In this document: in pieces, positions 14,643-22,568 of the stretch
How positions within the stretch are numbered: position 1 is the first letter of the stretch
Layout: each line of letters starts with the position of its first letter
From: CAYWNA01 sp964459305
Lineage (GTDB): Bacteria; Planctomycetota; Planctomycetia; Pirellulales; Pirellulaceae
Direction of reading: 5' to 3'
Assembly: GCA_964459305.1 (NCBI GenBank)
Contig: CAYWNA010000190.1
Coordinates: forward strand, 1-26,118
Length of the DNA: 26,118 nucleotides
Program-made: the position numbers and the translations under genes
Notes under the pieces: model-generated
Database searches by the model: none
The model's input: only the letters and a program-made list of their open reading frames with translations
What the model was told of the DNA's origin: nothing

Positions 14643-14999
14643 TCATTTCTCCCAATTCCAGTCGCTGGTTGGCTTGTCGCCCTTGCGTTTCCCGGATGCC
14701 CGCTGCCTGATCTGTCCTTGAAGCTGCGCTAGTTGCACGGGGCTCGGAGGCGGTTCCGGGAGGAACTGGTCCAGCTCAGAGAGGAGCCGCAGACCACGAA
14801 GGATGGCAACCAAGGTCTCCAGCGTGGTAACTTCTCCGTCTTCGGCTTTTTGCAGGGTGCGGCGACCGATGCCGGCCTGCTTGGCCAGATCAGCTTGAGT
14901 CAGGTTGCGATTCAGTCGCACCCTGCGGAGCCGCCGCCCGACTTCCTCGAGGATCGCCGCGTTGCTCATGTTCTTTAGTTCCATAGTATGCACCATCAT
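14643..14999 (-). CDS. hipB: HipB-like XRE-family antitoxin
   Basis: A small DNA-binding protein of up to 118 residues. It has a Cro/C1-type helix-turn-helix (VGRRLRRVRLNRNLTQADLAKQAGIGRRTLQKAEDGEVTTLETLVAILRGL, split across residues about 20-70). The Q-A-D-L-A recognition turn and the TLETLVAILRGL helix are typical of HipB. A basic, Trp-containing C-terminal tail (about 98-118) may be the flexible degron or toxin-contacting part. It overlaps the toxin gene start, the usual antitoxin-first order. Starts at 14999, 14984 and 14969 are all ATG and none has a strong ribosome binding site; the shortest begins just before the conserved domain. Autoregulation at the palindrome upstream (15000-15048) is likely. 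Confidence 0.9.
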   Translation of the reverse strand: MMVHTMELKNMSNAAILEEVGRRLRRVRLNRNLTQADLAKQAGIGRRTLQKAEDGEVTTLETLVAILRGLRLLSELDQFLPEPPPSPVQLAQLQGQIRQRASGKRKGDKPTSDWNWEK

Positions 15000-15048
15000 G
15001 CGCTTTAGATGTTGAATTGTACTATAAAGCGCACTTTAAGGTGCACAA
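15000..15048 (-). promoter_or_regulatory. Probable hipBA promoter with overlapping palindromic operator
   Basis: Reading the minus strand, TTGTGC (15048-15043) and TATAGT (15026-15021) are separated by 16 bp and form a plausible -35/-10 pair ending about 20 nt from the first ATG. The spacer contains TAAAGCGCACTTTA (15025-15038 on plus), a 14-bp palindrome with one mismatched pair. An extra half-site GCGCTTTA lies at 15000-15007 next to the start codon. The placement suits repression by the HipB-HipA complex. Binding is inferred. Confidence 0.55.
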
Positions 15049-15063
15049 AAATGGAATAAATTA

Positions 15064-15120
15064 GCGCACGATGACGCGCACAATCGAGAAAAATCCGGAT
15101 GACGCGCACGATGACGCGCA
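15064..15120. repeat. Direct repeats upstream of hipBA
   Basis: GCGCACGATGACGCGCA occurs exactly twice, at 15064-15080 and 15104-15120, so the copies are 40 bp apart (about four helical turns). The core ATGACGCGCA occurs a third time at 15099-15108. The repeats lie just upstream of the hipBA promoter and could be distal operator or activator sites. They are too few to call an iteron origin, and no replication gene is near. From 15121 to 15392 nothing else recognisable was found. Confidence 0.6.
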
Positions 15121-15392
15121 TTACGGAGTGCAAAGATTTGGCTAAGACCGAGAGCTGATGACGTGTGGCTATTCGGATCACGATCAACAACCGCAACACC
15201 TGCCGGGAAATCCGTGAAGGACCAAAACTCTAGCGATTCGAGATTCTAGGGCCAGAAGATGATATGATCGGAGTGCCGATTCGATTCCTCTCCAGCCTGT
15301 GTGACCTCTTGCTGAAGAGATCGATGCGTTTTCGAGTAAAGCAAGTAGTCGTCTAACAACAACTGTTTCGCATGAATCGGAGAGTCGTCGCA

Positions 15393-16760
15393 ATGAGTAG
15401 CAATCGCAGACAGTTTCTGAAATCTTCCGGCGCGTTGGCTGCGGCATCGACGGTAGCGATTCCCGCCGTTGCCCGATCGGCACAAAGCCCCAACGACCGG
15501 TTTCGCGTGTCGGTGATCGGGATGCGCCGCGGCCTGGCTCACGCCTTGAGCCTGGCTCGCATGGGCAAGAATGGCGAGAATGTCGAGATCGTGTCGGTTT
15601 GCGACTGCGACATGAGGACGGCCGAATCGGCGGCCAAACGCATCGAGAGCGAATTCGGCAAGCGGCCGGCCGTGGTCCAGGATCTGCGGAAGGTGATGGG
15701 CGACAAATCGATCGACGGTGTCAGCATCGGTACGCCCGATCACTGGCACGCGCCGGCGGCGATTTGGGCTTGTCAGGCGGGCAAGGACGTCTTCGTTGAA
15801 AAACCGTTGGCCCATACCGTCGAGGAATGCAGGAAAATGGTCGAGGCGGCTCGGAAATACAAACGCATGGTGCAGGTCGGCACGCAATGCCGTTCCAGCC
15901 CCAATATCATCGAAGGCGTCAAGAAGGCCCAGGAAGGCGTTATCGGCCGGATCTACATGGCCCGGGCACTATCCTACAAGGTCCACGGCGGTCTGGGACG
16001 CCACAAGCCGACCAAACCGCCGGCGGAACTAGATTGGAACCTGTTCGTTGGCGCCGCGCCGGAGCAGGAATACAGCGAATTCCGCTACCGCCGCTGGTAC
16101 TGGCTGAAGGACTTCTGCAACGGCGACATGGCCAACCAGCCCGTCCACCAACTGGATATCATTCGCTGGGCGATGCAACTGGACAAACATCCGGTCAAGG
16201 TCCAGTCGATGGGAATGCGCGAGGTGCACGACGACGATCGCGAGTGGCCCGACAATCAGACCTTCGCCTGCCAATTCGACGACGGGCGGATGATCACGGT
16301 CGAGCATCGCAATTGGTGGACGCCGGCCGAAGCGGGCTTCCGCGACCCATACCGCTTTCACGGCAACCCGGACTCCTGTGTAGGCGCGTTTCTGTTGGGC
16401 ACAAAGGGATTCATGATCTTTCCCGACTACACGAGCTATTACACGTTCCTCGGACCGAAGCGGGAGCTCGGGCCGCACGCCGCCATGCCGAATACCGCCC
16501 AACGATGGCACGTCATGGACTACGTCCACCATCCCAACTGGCTGAAGGCATGCCGCAGTCGTAACCAAAAGGACCTCAACGCCGACATCCTCGAAGGCCA
16601 CATGGCCTGCACGATGCCACTGCTCGGCAATATCTCGTATCTGACCGGCCGGACAATCGATTTTGATCCTGAAACGGAGACCATCAAGAACGACGACGAA
16701 GCCAACAGTCACCTGCGAAAGTCGTATCGCGAGCCCTTTGTCGTGCCCCAAGAAGTCTGA
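15393..16760 (+). CDS. Gfo/Idh/MocA family oxidoreductase, Tat-exported
   Basis: A 455-residue protein of the Gfo/Idh/MocA family, which uses NAD(P) to oxidise or epimerise sugars and cyclitols. A twin-arginine leader (NRRQFLKSSGALAAAS, from residue 4) indicates folded export, common for planctomycete members. The N-terminal Rossmann part has FRVSVIGMRRGLAHA (38-51), VSVCDCD, DGVSIGTPDHWHAPAAIWACQAGKD split around 109-131, and the family EKP (136-138). The C-terminal alpha/beta domain carries GDMANQPVHQLDIIRWAM, the usual catalytic region. The glycine-rich loop reads G-M-R-R-G, poorer than the usual GxGxxG, so cofactor use may differ. Start 15393 has GGAGAG upstream and puts the RR motif at residues 5-6; the ATG at 15372 is an alternative. 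It leads a plus-strand cluster with the GH-like protein and sulfatase. Confidence 0.93.
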   Translation: MSSNRRQFLKSSGALAAASTVAIPAVARSAQSPNDRFRVSVIGMRRGLAHALSLARMGKNGENVEIVSVCDCDMRTAESAAKRIESEFGKRPAVVQDLRKVMGDKSIDGVSIGTPDHWHAPAAIWACQAGKDVFVEKPLAHTVEECRKMVEAARKYKRMVQVGTQCRSSPNIIEGVKKAQEGVIGRIYMARALSYKVHGGLGRHKPTKPPAELDWNLFVGAAPEQEYSEFRYRRWYWLKDFCNGDMANQPVHQLDIIRWAMQLDKHPVKVQSMGMREVHDDDREWPDNQTFACQFDDGRMITVEHRNWWTPAEAGFRDPYRFHGNPDSCVGAFLLGTKGFMIFPDYTSYYTFLGPKRELGPHAAMPNTAQRWHVMDYVHHPNWLKACRSRNQKDLNADILEGHMACTMPLLGNISYLTGRTIDFDPETETIKNDDEANSHLRKSYREPFVVPQEV

Positions 16761-16817
16761 GTACAATTGGCTCCCAATGACTTGTGCACTACCGGCGTGT
16801 ATTGGAGGATTCGAGGA

Positions 16818-19091
16818 ATGCGTACGATGCGACGTGAGCGCGCGAGGGCACAGCGGTGGGACGCTGGCAGATGGCGTGCGACGCGGTGTGCCATCGTTCT
16901 GTGCGCTGTGGGTCTCTTCGGTGCGGTGGCCGCGAGCGTTATTTCCCAGGAGCCCCAGGTCGACAGGGCAGCGGTGACGTACTCGTACACTCACGCGCCG
17001 GACGAGCCGGGGTGGGACGGCGTGTTTCGAGACCCCAACCGGACGAAGCTTCTCGACGGTGTCGCCGGCGGCAAAGCCCAGCATTCGGTGATATGGGCAG
17101 CGACGACCGATGAACGGTTCATCGATGTGGACCTTGGCAGCGCCGTCGCGCTGGATCGTGTCGTCGTCCGGAGCTACAAGCACTACACGGGGCGCGATTT
17201 CCAGATCGACGATATACGTCTATACCTGTCGGACACGGCAAAAGAGCGAACCTGGAAGCAGTTCGGCGAGCAACGAGGATACGCGGCGGCCGACGAGCAG
17301 GGGATTCGCGATTTCACCTTTGCGATGCCGGAAAAACCGCTGCGCCGCTTCCGCATTGGGTTGCACAACGCTGATTCGGTGCGACTGGCCCTGAGCGAGA
17401 TCGAGGTATATGCCCGCGAGGACCCGGACATTTCCTATACCATACTGGCGAACTTCGAGGAGGTAGCGCACGCCCCGGAGGGCCCACCGCCGGCCCCAAC
17501 CGCCGAGGGCAGGGAAGCGGGGTACGTGCTGTTCGCGCCGAGCTATCTGCGCAGGGTCTTCCCCAACTCAGCGCCTCTAACGCAAGAACGCGTTGCGAGT
17601 GTCCCGGTTACGGCGTCGCTTGGTGAGTACGAGCCTTTGACGGTGGCGGTTTATCCACTCCAGGAACTGGGCCGGTGCACTTTGCGTGTAACAGATCTTG
17701 TGGGGCCGGGCGACGCGCGAATCGGCAGCGACAATATCGATGTCCGCACTGTACGGCACTGGCGGCAGATTCCGGGGCAGAAGGGCTCCAACTACGCAAA
17801 GCAATACATGCTGGTCCCGGAACTCTTGGAGCCGTCGGCGAGCACCGAGGTCAAGGCACGAACGACGCGACAGTGGTGGATCACCGTTCGCGTGCCGCAA
17901 GATGCCACGCCGGGCGAGTATGCGGGAACCATCTCGATCGAGGCGGAGAATGGCCACGTCCGCCGGCTGGGATTGAGTTTGCGCGTTTTGCCGTTACGTC
18001 TGGAGTGCCCAGAGGACTACAGCTTTGGCATGTACTGGGAGCCATGGCCATCGGGTCGCAATGGGACGAACGAGGACCGGATCATCGCGCAACTTCGGGA
18101 CATGCGGGAGCACGGAATGAACTCGGTGGCCCTCACGGCGCCGGCCTCCATGTCGCGCGGGGAGAACGGGCGGTACGAGTTTGAGCTCGATTCCGTGACA
18201 CGTGCTCTCGTGATGCTCAAGCAGCAGGGATTCACTCGGCCCATTCCCTGGAGTCACGGCTTTCCGCCTGTGGACACAGGTTTCGGGAGTGATGAACATA
18301 GCACGCAGGTGAAAGCGTTCGTGGAGCATGCACAGCGACACTTCGCTGCCCGCGAGTTGCCCGAGGTCCTGTGGTACCCGCGCGACGAACCATGGCACGA
18401 CCCGCGCAGGCGAGAAGCGCGCGTACTGTGCGAGGCGATCAAGCAGGTGCCAGGCGCGCGGACGTACACAACGGTGCGGTACGACACAGCGGAGTACCTG
18501 GACCGCTGGCTGGATGTACGCTGTCACACTGTGTCGTTGAACGGAGGATTCGAGGCTCGCAAGCTGCGCGAGGCTGCGGCAGGGGCCGGCGATTTGTTCT
18601 GGTGGTACACGAACGCTTGCCGCGAGTATCCCGACGTGATGCGATTCAAGGCCGGGTTCTTCTTCTGGAAGACCGGCGCAACGGGGCAGTACTACTGGGC
18701 GTACCAGTCCCCGCGCGGCAATCCGTACGACGACCTCGACGGCATTGATTGGTGTGCCGCGTATCCCGGCGATGATGGTCCGATTCCAACCATCGAGTGG
18801 GAGGCGTTGCGCGAGGGGATAGACGACTTTCGGTATGTGTATACACTCGAGCGCGCCATCGCCAGAGCACGCGACGGCGGATCGACCGAAGCGATGCGCA
18901 TGGCAAAGGACGCAGAGCGACTGCTGGGCGAGTTGCGGAAGGACATTGTGGCCGACCTACACGAGTACGAGCAGCGGGGGGTGAACTTCCATACCGACAG
19001 TATCTGGCCGCCGGCGACGTATGACGATTGGCGGAGGCGGATCGCGCAAATGACCGTCCGCATTCAGTCCCGCACCGGGCCTTCGCCGTAG
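16818..19091 (+). CDS. GH123/DUF4091-like secreted glycoside hydrolase with N-terminal discoidin-like domain
   Basis: A 757-residue exported protein with an arginine-rich n-region and hydrophobic segment (CAIVLCAVGLFGAVAASV). Residues about 40-190 form an NPCBM or F5/8-type beta-sandwich (DGVAGGKAQHSVIWAATTD, VDLGSAVALDRVVVRSYKHY, RFRIGL). A second beta domain (about 240-400; VPVTASLGEYEPLTVAVYP, ATPGEYAGTISIEA) precedes a TIM-barrel-like part (about 410-740). The motif WYPRDEPWHDP places an Asp-Glu pair at 523-524, as in GH123 and DUF4091 proteins, where a D-E pair supports substrate-assisted hydrolysis of N-acetylhexosamines. The start 16818 has GGAGG at 9 nt. It lies 57 bp after the oxidoreductase gene and 35 bp before the sulfatase start region, so cotranscription is likely. 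Substrate is unknown. Confidence 0.85.
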   Translation: MRTMRRERARAQRWDAGRWRATRCAIVLCAVGLFGAVAASVISQEPQVDRAAVTYSYTHAPDEPGWDGVFRDPNRTKLLDGVAGGKAQHSVIWAATTDERFIDVDLGSAVALDRVVVRSYKHYTGRDFQIDDIRLYLSDTAKERTWKQFGEQRGYAAADEQGIRDFTFAMPEKPLRRFRIGLHNADSVRLALSEIEVYAREDPDISYTILANFEEVAHAPEGPPPAPTAEGREAGYVLFAPSYLRRVFPNSAPLTQERVASVPVTASLGEYEPLTVAVYPLQELGRCTLRVTDLVGPGDARIGSDNIDVRTVRHWRQIPGQKGSNYAKQYMLVPELLEPSASTEVKARTTRQWWITVRVPQDATPGEYAGTISIEAENGHVRRLGLSLRVLPLRLECPEDYSFGMYWEPWPSGRNGTNEDRIIAQLRDMREHGMNSVALTAPASMSRGENGRYEFELDSVTRALVMLKQQGFTRPIPWSHGFPPVDTGFGSDEHSTQVKAFVEHAQRHFAARELPEVLWYPRDEPWHDPRRREARVLCEAIKQVPGARTYTTVRYDTAEYLDRWLDVRCHTVSLNGGFEARKLREAAAGAGDLFWWYTNACREYPDVMRFKAGFFFWKTGATGQYYWAYQSPRGNPYDDLDGIDWCAAYPGDDGPIPTIEWEALREGIDDFRYVYTLERAIARARDGGSTEAMRMAKDAERLLGELRKDIVADLHEYEQRGVNFHTDSIWPPATYDDWRRRIAQMTVRIQSRTGPSP

Positions 19092-19135
19092 CCGTCGGTC
19101 AGTGTGGTTATGTTGATTGAGGAGGAATGAAAATT

Positions 19136-20563
19136 ATGCCCATTAAGTCTAGCTGTTTGACGATTTTCATTCTCGGCTTGGCACTCTGTGTGCGGTCATT
19201 CGCTGCAGAGGAGCGACCAAACATCGTTTTTTTCTACGCTGATGACTTGGGATACGGCGATCTTGCGTGCTACGGTAGCCAGGCGGCTCAGACGCCGCGG
19301 CTTGATGCGCTGGCTGGTGAAGGCACTCGGTTTACTCAGTTCTACGTCAGCCACTGTGTCTGTTCGCCCACACGGGCCTCAGCGATCACGGGGCATTTTC
19401 CCGGTCGGCATCGGATTTACGGGCATATCGCCTTTTTCGAAACGAACCGGCGGCGAAAGATGCCCGACTGGCTTGATGTCAATGCGCCGTCCTTCCCGCG
19501 GGCTCTTCAGCGGGCCGGCTACCGCACGGCCATGATCGGCAAATGGCATCTCGGCGGGGGAAGTGGTCGAGATTTCAGGATGGCGGACCTACGCGATCCA
19601 GATCCCGATCGCCCCAGAAAGCCCGGCAAAGCCGTCATCAATCATCCCGACGCTCCGCAGGTCGCCCAATACGGATTCGACCACGTGCGGACGACTTTCG
19701 GCAACAGTCCCACCTGGAAGAAAGCCGAGCCGTGGCCGAAGCCGCACGAGACTTATCCCTACGCCAGTAGAGAATGGTCGACCTGGTCCAGTCGCGCCAT
19801 TGCCGATGAGACGATTGGATTTCTGGAGGATCACGTCACTTCACACGGCGAACAACCTTTCTATGCCAACGTCTGGTTCAAGGACGTGCATGTGATTCTC
19901 CGACCAACCGACGAAATGCGCAAGCCGTTCCGGCATCTCGACGAAAAACCACAAGTCCACTACGCCATGGTGCGTTACATGGACGAGCAAATCAGGCGCG
20001 TGCTGGACGTCCTCGATGAACTGGGATTGAGCGAAAACACCCTGGTGCTGTTTTCCAGCGACAACGGAGCCGGCAAAGGACGGGGCGGGTCCTGCGCACC
20101 GTTGCGGGGATGGAAGCACACGCTGTACGAAGGCGGCACCCGCGTCCCGCTGATCGTCCGCTGGCCGGGGCAGGTTCCCGCCGGGCGCGTTGATGAACAG
20201 TCGGTTCTGAACATCTGTGATTTCATTCCGACATTCTCAGCGTTGACCGGAGCGAAGATGCCAGACGGTTACCAGTCGGATGGCGAGGATATCATCGAGG
20301 CGCTGCGGGGAGGTTCATTCGAGCGATCGAAACCACAGTTCTGGCACTATCCCACCACCAGTCCGTCGCTTGCGGTTCGGATCGGCGACTGGAAACTGCT
20401 GACCAATCCGGACGCTCGGTTGGAGGAACTCTACAATCTGGCGGATGACATCGGCGAAACCACCAATCTCGCTGGCGACCAATCAGACACCGCAAAATCG
20501 CTCAAAGACCAACTGCTGAAGTGGTACAATGAGCTTCCGCTGGCGAAAGTGTCGATGGAGTAA
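19136..20563 (+). CDS. Type I (formylglycine) sulfatase, secreted
   Basis: A 475-residue S1-family sulfatase, typical length. A signal peptide (LTIFILGLALCVRSFA) is followed by RPNIVFFYADDLGYGDLACYG, whose Asp36-Asp37 bind calcium. The active-site motif is CSPTRASAITG with Cys76 and Arg80, the C-x-P-x-R needed for conversion to formylglycine. GKWHLG (135-140) supplies the Lys and His that contact sulfate, and FSSDNGAGKG supplies further metal ligands. GGAGG lies 10 nt before ATG 19136. An ATG at 19127 is only 1-2 nt from the same site and is less likely. The enzyme removes sulfate esters from a carbohydrate or small molecule in the periplasm. Its place behind a GH-like gene suggests a sulfated glycan. 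Activity needs an anaerobic or FGE-type maturase encoded elsewhere. Confidence 0.96.
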   Translation: MPIKSSCLTIFILGLALCVRSFAAEERPNIVFFYADDLGYGDLACYGSQAAQTPRLDALAGEGTRFTQFYVSHCVCSPTRASAITGHFPGRHRIYGHIAFFETNRRRKMPDWLDVNAPSFPRALQRAGYRTAMIGKWHLGGGSGRDFRMADLRDPDPDRPRKPGKAVINHPDAPQVAQYGFDHVRTTFGNSPTWKKAEPWPKPHETYPYASREWSTWSSRAIADETIGFLEDHVTSHGEQPFYANVWFKDVHVILRPTDEMRKPFRHLDEKPQVHYAMVRYMDEQIRRVLDVLDELGLSENTLVLFSSDNGAGKGRGGSCAPLRGWKHTLYEGGTRVPLIVRWPGQVPAGRVDEQSVLNICDFIPTFSALTGAKMPDGYQSDGEDIIEALRGGSFERSKPQFWHYPTTSPSLAVRIGDWKLLTNPDARLEELYNLADDIGETTNLAGDQSDTAKSLKDQLLKWYNELPLAKVSME

Positions 20564-20911
20564 GCCTCCCCACCATCTGCAAGGCATCATCTTGCCGTAC
20601 CTGGGGTCCCGGAAGAGGATGGCAAGAATATGATGGGCAAGAACATCGTCTCTACGGCCCGCGAACGTCTCTTCTTCCCGACGGGGCGCAGGAATGGGTT
20701 TGTAGCTGGACGACCGTTTCATAGCGCCCGATCTGCCGGTGGACCTGTCCCGCCTTGCGCGACGGTTCCGCAAACTCGGCGCGCAGTTGCTTGAGCTTCT
20801 GCCGGGCCTCGTCGATTTCCTTCTCCGTCACCGGGCGAAGGGGAAGCCGCAGACTTTCGAAATGGTGAGACGGCGACACGTCGAAGTGGATTTCGGTTCC
20901 ATTCAGCCTAG
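20564..20911. repeat. Convergent intergenic region with GGCAAGA repeats
   Basis: This is the gap between the sulfatase and BNR genes, which converge. CATCATCTTGCC (20585-20596) is the inverse of GGCAAG...ATGATG (20621-20635). A further GGCAAGAACATCG follows directly (20636-20648). The inverted copies could form a long stem of the bidirectional-terminator kind, interrupted by AAT. The right half overlaps the gene remnant at 20652-20914. Confidence 0.45.
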
Positions 20912-20914
20912 TCA
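20652..20914 (-). pseudogene. Short gene remnant downstream of the BNR gene
   Basis: An 87-codon frame starts at GTG 20914, where GTGA overlaps the stop of the BNR gene. The first 68 residues look genuinely coding (HHFESLRLPLRPVTEKEI, DEARQKLKQLRAEFAEPS, RYETVVQLQT), with an amphipathic helix and a proline-rich approach. The tail (HSCAPSGRRDVRGP) does not. The pattern is reminiscent of the part before the C-terminal domain of planctomycete neutral-ceramidase-like proteins, but that is a weak resemblance. I read it as a decayed or displaced fragment. A small translationally coupled protein is possible. Confidence 0.35.
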
Positions 20915-22192
20915 CGCCTTCGGCTTGATGAACATCATCTCGGCGGGCGTAACCCAGCGGGATCTGAGGTCCACACGGAACCACCCGTCGCTGTTCTTCC
21001 TGTGAAAGCGACAGGGTGACCGCTTGCCGAATTCCTTGAGATCGTATTGTGCCCAAGTCTTACCCATATCCAGCGAAACAATGAATCCGGTGTCCATCGG
21101 CGACGCGGGCGCGCAGTGCGATGCCAGAATCACGCCGTCTTGGATGATCATATTGCCGGATTCGACTCCCGGATTGAACAGCAGCGTGTGCTTCTCGGGA
21201 TTGGTGATATCGGCCGGCTCGCACCGAAACACGCCTCGGTCGTACGGCTTGGGGCCGTTCGAGTCGCTGATCCAGTAGACTTGCCCGTCGACGAAGTTGA
21301 TGCCGCCGCATTTGTACCGCGAGTTCGACGCATCCGACACGATGACCTTCCAATCCCATTGATCTTTCTTCGCGTCATAAGTGCCTCTCAGCCAGTGGCA
21401 CTCGTGCTTCCCTCCTCGATCATGGTCTCCCGTGCAGGCGTAGAACGCATCTTCGACCGGGTTATACGTCACGCAGTGAACGTGGCGGCAAATAACCGGA
21501 TTGTCGGCGTTGCCAAGCGGCGTGCCCGTGGTGCCTCCACCCCCGGAGCCGTTGTCCCGATTGCGGGGATTCTGCCCAAAGGAATACGCAATCTTCACGG
21601 TCTGCCCATTATCGGTCGAGTAGTAGATGTTGACCGGCGACGCGCCGCCAATCACGTTGCAGTAATTCCCCCAGATAAGCATCTCCTTGCCGTTCACATC
21701 AAAGGTGTCGTCGCCCGTGAGGTTGTGGAAGTACCAGCCGGGCCGGTCGGCGTTCTGTGGTGTGTGTTGGAGGTAATCCGAGCCGTCGGTATCCTTGACC
21801 GTGATTTCGTTGTACGTCTTCAGGTTGTCCGTGCTGAGGTACAGTTTTGCCAGCGCGCTGAACAGGATATTTCCGTTTTTTGGAATGCAGCTGAACACGA
21901 TGTGCCGAGCGTCGGGAAACGCGATGCTGTGCGGCCAGGTGCGGCCGTTGTCTTCGGACAGGAGCACTTTCCCGTCCGCATAACCGAACGCCTTGTTGTC
22001 GCGCTGCGAGTCAACAAACGGACCTTCCCGCTGCGGGCGATACCAGAAGTGGTCCGTCGAAGCGCAGTCGGCCGGGGCAGCCACGGCGTTGGCACCAAGC
22101 CCGACCGCGCCAGGCATCAACATCCCACCCGCGGTTGCCGCCGTGGCACCCAGGAACCGGCGGCGAGTCACTGATTGTGGTGGCGTCATCAT
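20912..22192 (-). CDS. BNR/sialidase-fold repeat protein, Tat-exported
   Basis: A 426-residue protein with a twin-arginine leader (VTRRRFLGATAATAGG, RRR at 10-12). The body is a beta-propeller of the sialidase superfamily. An Asp-box SEDNGRTWP lies at 79-87, a second-like STDNGQTVK later and SLDMGKTWAQ near the C-terminus, with strand signatures between them. A glycine-rich loop (NGSGGGGTTGTP) lies mid-protein. The conserved arginine triad of true sialidases could not be placed with confidence, so it may be an exo-sialidase relative or a non-catalytic propeller. ATG 22192 and 22189 are equivalent starts. It is separated by 450 bp of repeat-rich DNA from the upstream BNR gene on the same strand, so it probably has its own promoter. 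Confidence 0.85.
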   Translation of the reverse strand: MMTPPQSVTRRRFLGATAATAGGMLMPGAVGLGANAVAAPADCASTDHFWYRPQREGPFVDSQRDNKAFGYADGKVLLSEDNGRTWPHSIAFPDARHIVFSCIPKNGNILFSALAKLYLSTDNLKTYNEITVKDTDGSDYLQHTPQNADRPGWYFHNLTGDDTFDVNGKEMLIWGNYCNVIGGASPVNIYYSTDNGQTVKIAYSFGQNPRNRDNGSGGGGTTGTPLGNADNPVICRHVHCVTYNPVEDAFYACTGDHDRGGKHECHWLRGTYDAKKDQWDWKVIVSDASNSRYKCGGINFVDGQVYWISDSNGPKPYDRGVFRCEPADITNPEKHTLLFNPGVESGNMIIQDGVILASHCAPASPMDTGFIVSLDMGKTWAQYDLKEFGKRSPCRFHRKNSDGWFRVDLRSRWVTPAEMMFIKPKA

Positions 22193-22386
22193 ATCATCCC
22201 TTTCGTGTTGAGGTATGCCCCTAGTCTACGCGACCGGACAGCGAACGTGTAGCCATCGACCATGGGACAGGTCAAGTCATGCCGGAAAGAGTAACCTACA
22301 CGAAGACCGTCAACGGAGATCGCAGGGTGCCCAATTTCTTCGCTTTTACCGAGTGAAACACATTGTCGATGTGGAGTCCGTCTCGA

Positions 22387-22461
22387 CATCCGTGTGTTTC
22401 CATCCGTGTGCGCAGTGAATTGCGGGACGCACACGGATAGAGTCACACGGATGAGTGTGAC
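22387..22461. repeat. Nested CATCCGTGTG inverted repeats
   Basis: CATCCGTGTG occurs at 22387-22396 and 22401-22410 and in inverse orientation as CACACGGATG at 22444-22453. ATCCGTGTGCG (22402-22412) is also matched inversely at 22428-22438. The two pairs are nested around the same centre. The right outer arm also takes part in GTCACAC (22442-22448) / GTGTGAC (22455-22461), so two exclusive folds are possible. This lacks the GTRG head of the REP units and seems to be a different repeat type. Confidence 0.6.
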
Positions 22462-22532
22462 CAACAACTCGCCGAAAGCCGAGATTCGGATCTAAAGGGC
22501 GAGCCGTTGCCTCAGTGCGATGGGGCATGACC

Positions 22533-22556
22533 CCGCGTTCTGGCGAACGCAGCTAC
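22533..22556 (-). repeat. Single REP-like palindrome (family D)
   Basis: On the minus strand the 24-nt unit begins GTAG, has the stem CTGCGTTC/GAACGCGG (one G-T wobble) and a GCCA loop. Head, length and loop position match families A, B and E exactly. It is 12 bp from the inverted pair at 22569-22635, and no inverse copy with the same stem was seen. Confidence 0.65.
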
Positions 22557-22568
22557 TGGTGAGTAGGC

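Noticed and set aside
15064..15120. Iteron-type replication origin from the GCGCACGATGACGCGCA repeats
   Set aside because: Only two full copies and one partial copy, no DnaA box or AT-rich unwinding tract, and no rep gene; operator sites for hipBA are simpler.
15005..15199. 64-codon minus-strand frame upstream of hipB
   Set aside because: It covers the promoter and direct repeats, has no ribosome binding site, and its repeated residues come from the DNA repeats.
15240..15310. tRNA-like T-arm TTCGATTCC before the Gfo/Idh gene
   Set aside because: The flanking bases cannot form the T-stem, and no anticodon or acceptor arm could be folded.
21047..22174. 375-codon plus-strand frame opposite the Tat-exported BNR gene
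   Set aside because: Antisense shadow with no recognisable domain; the BNR protein has a twin-arginine leader and an Asp-box.
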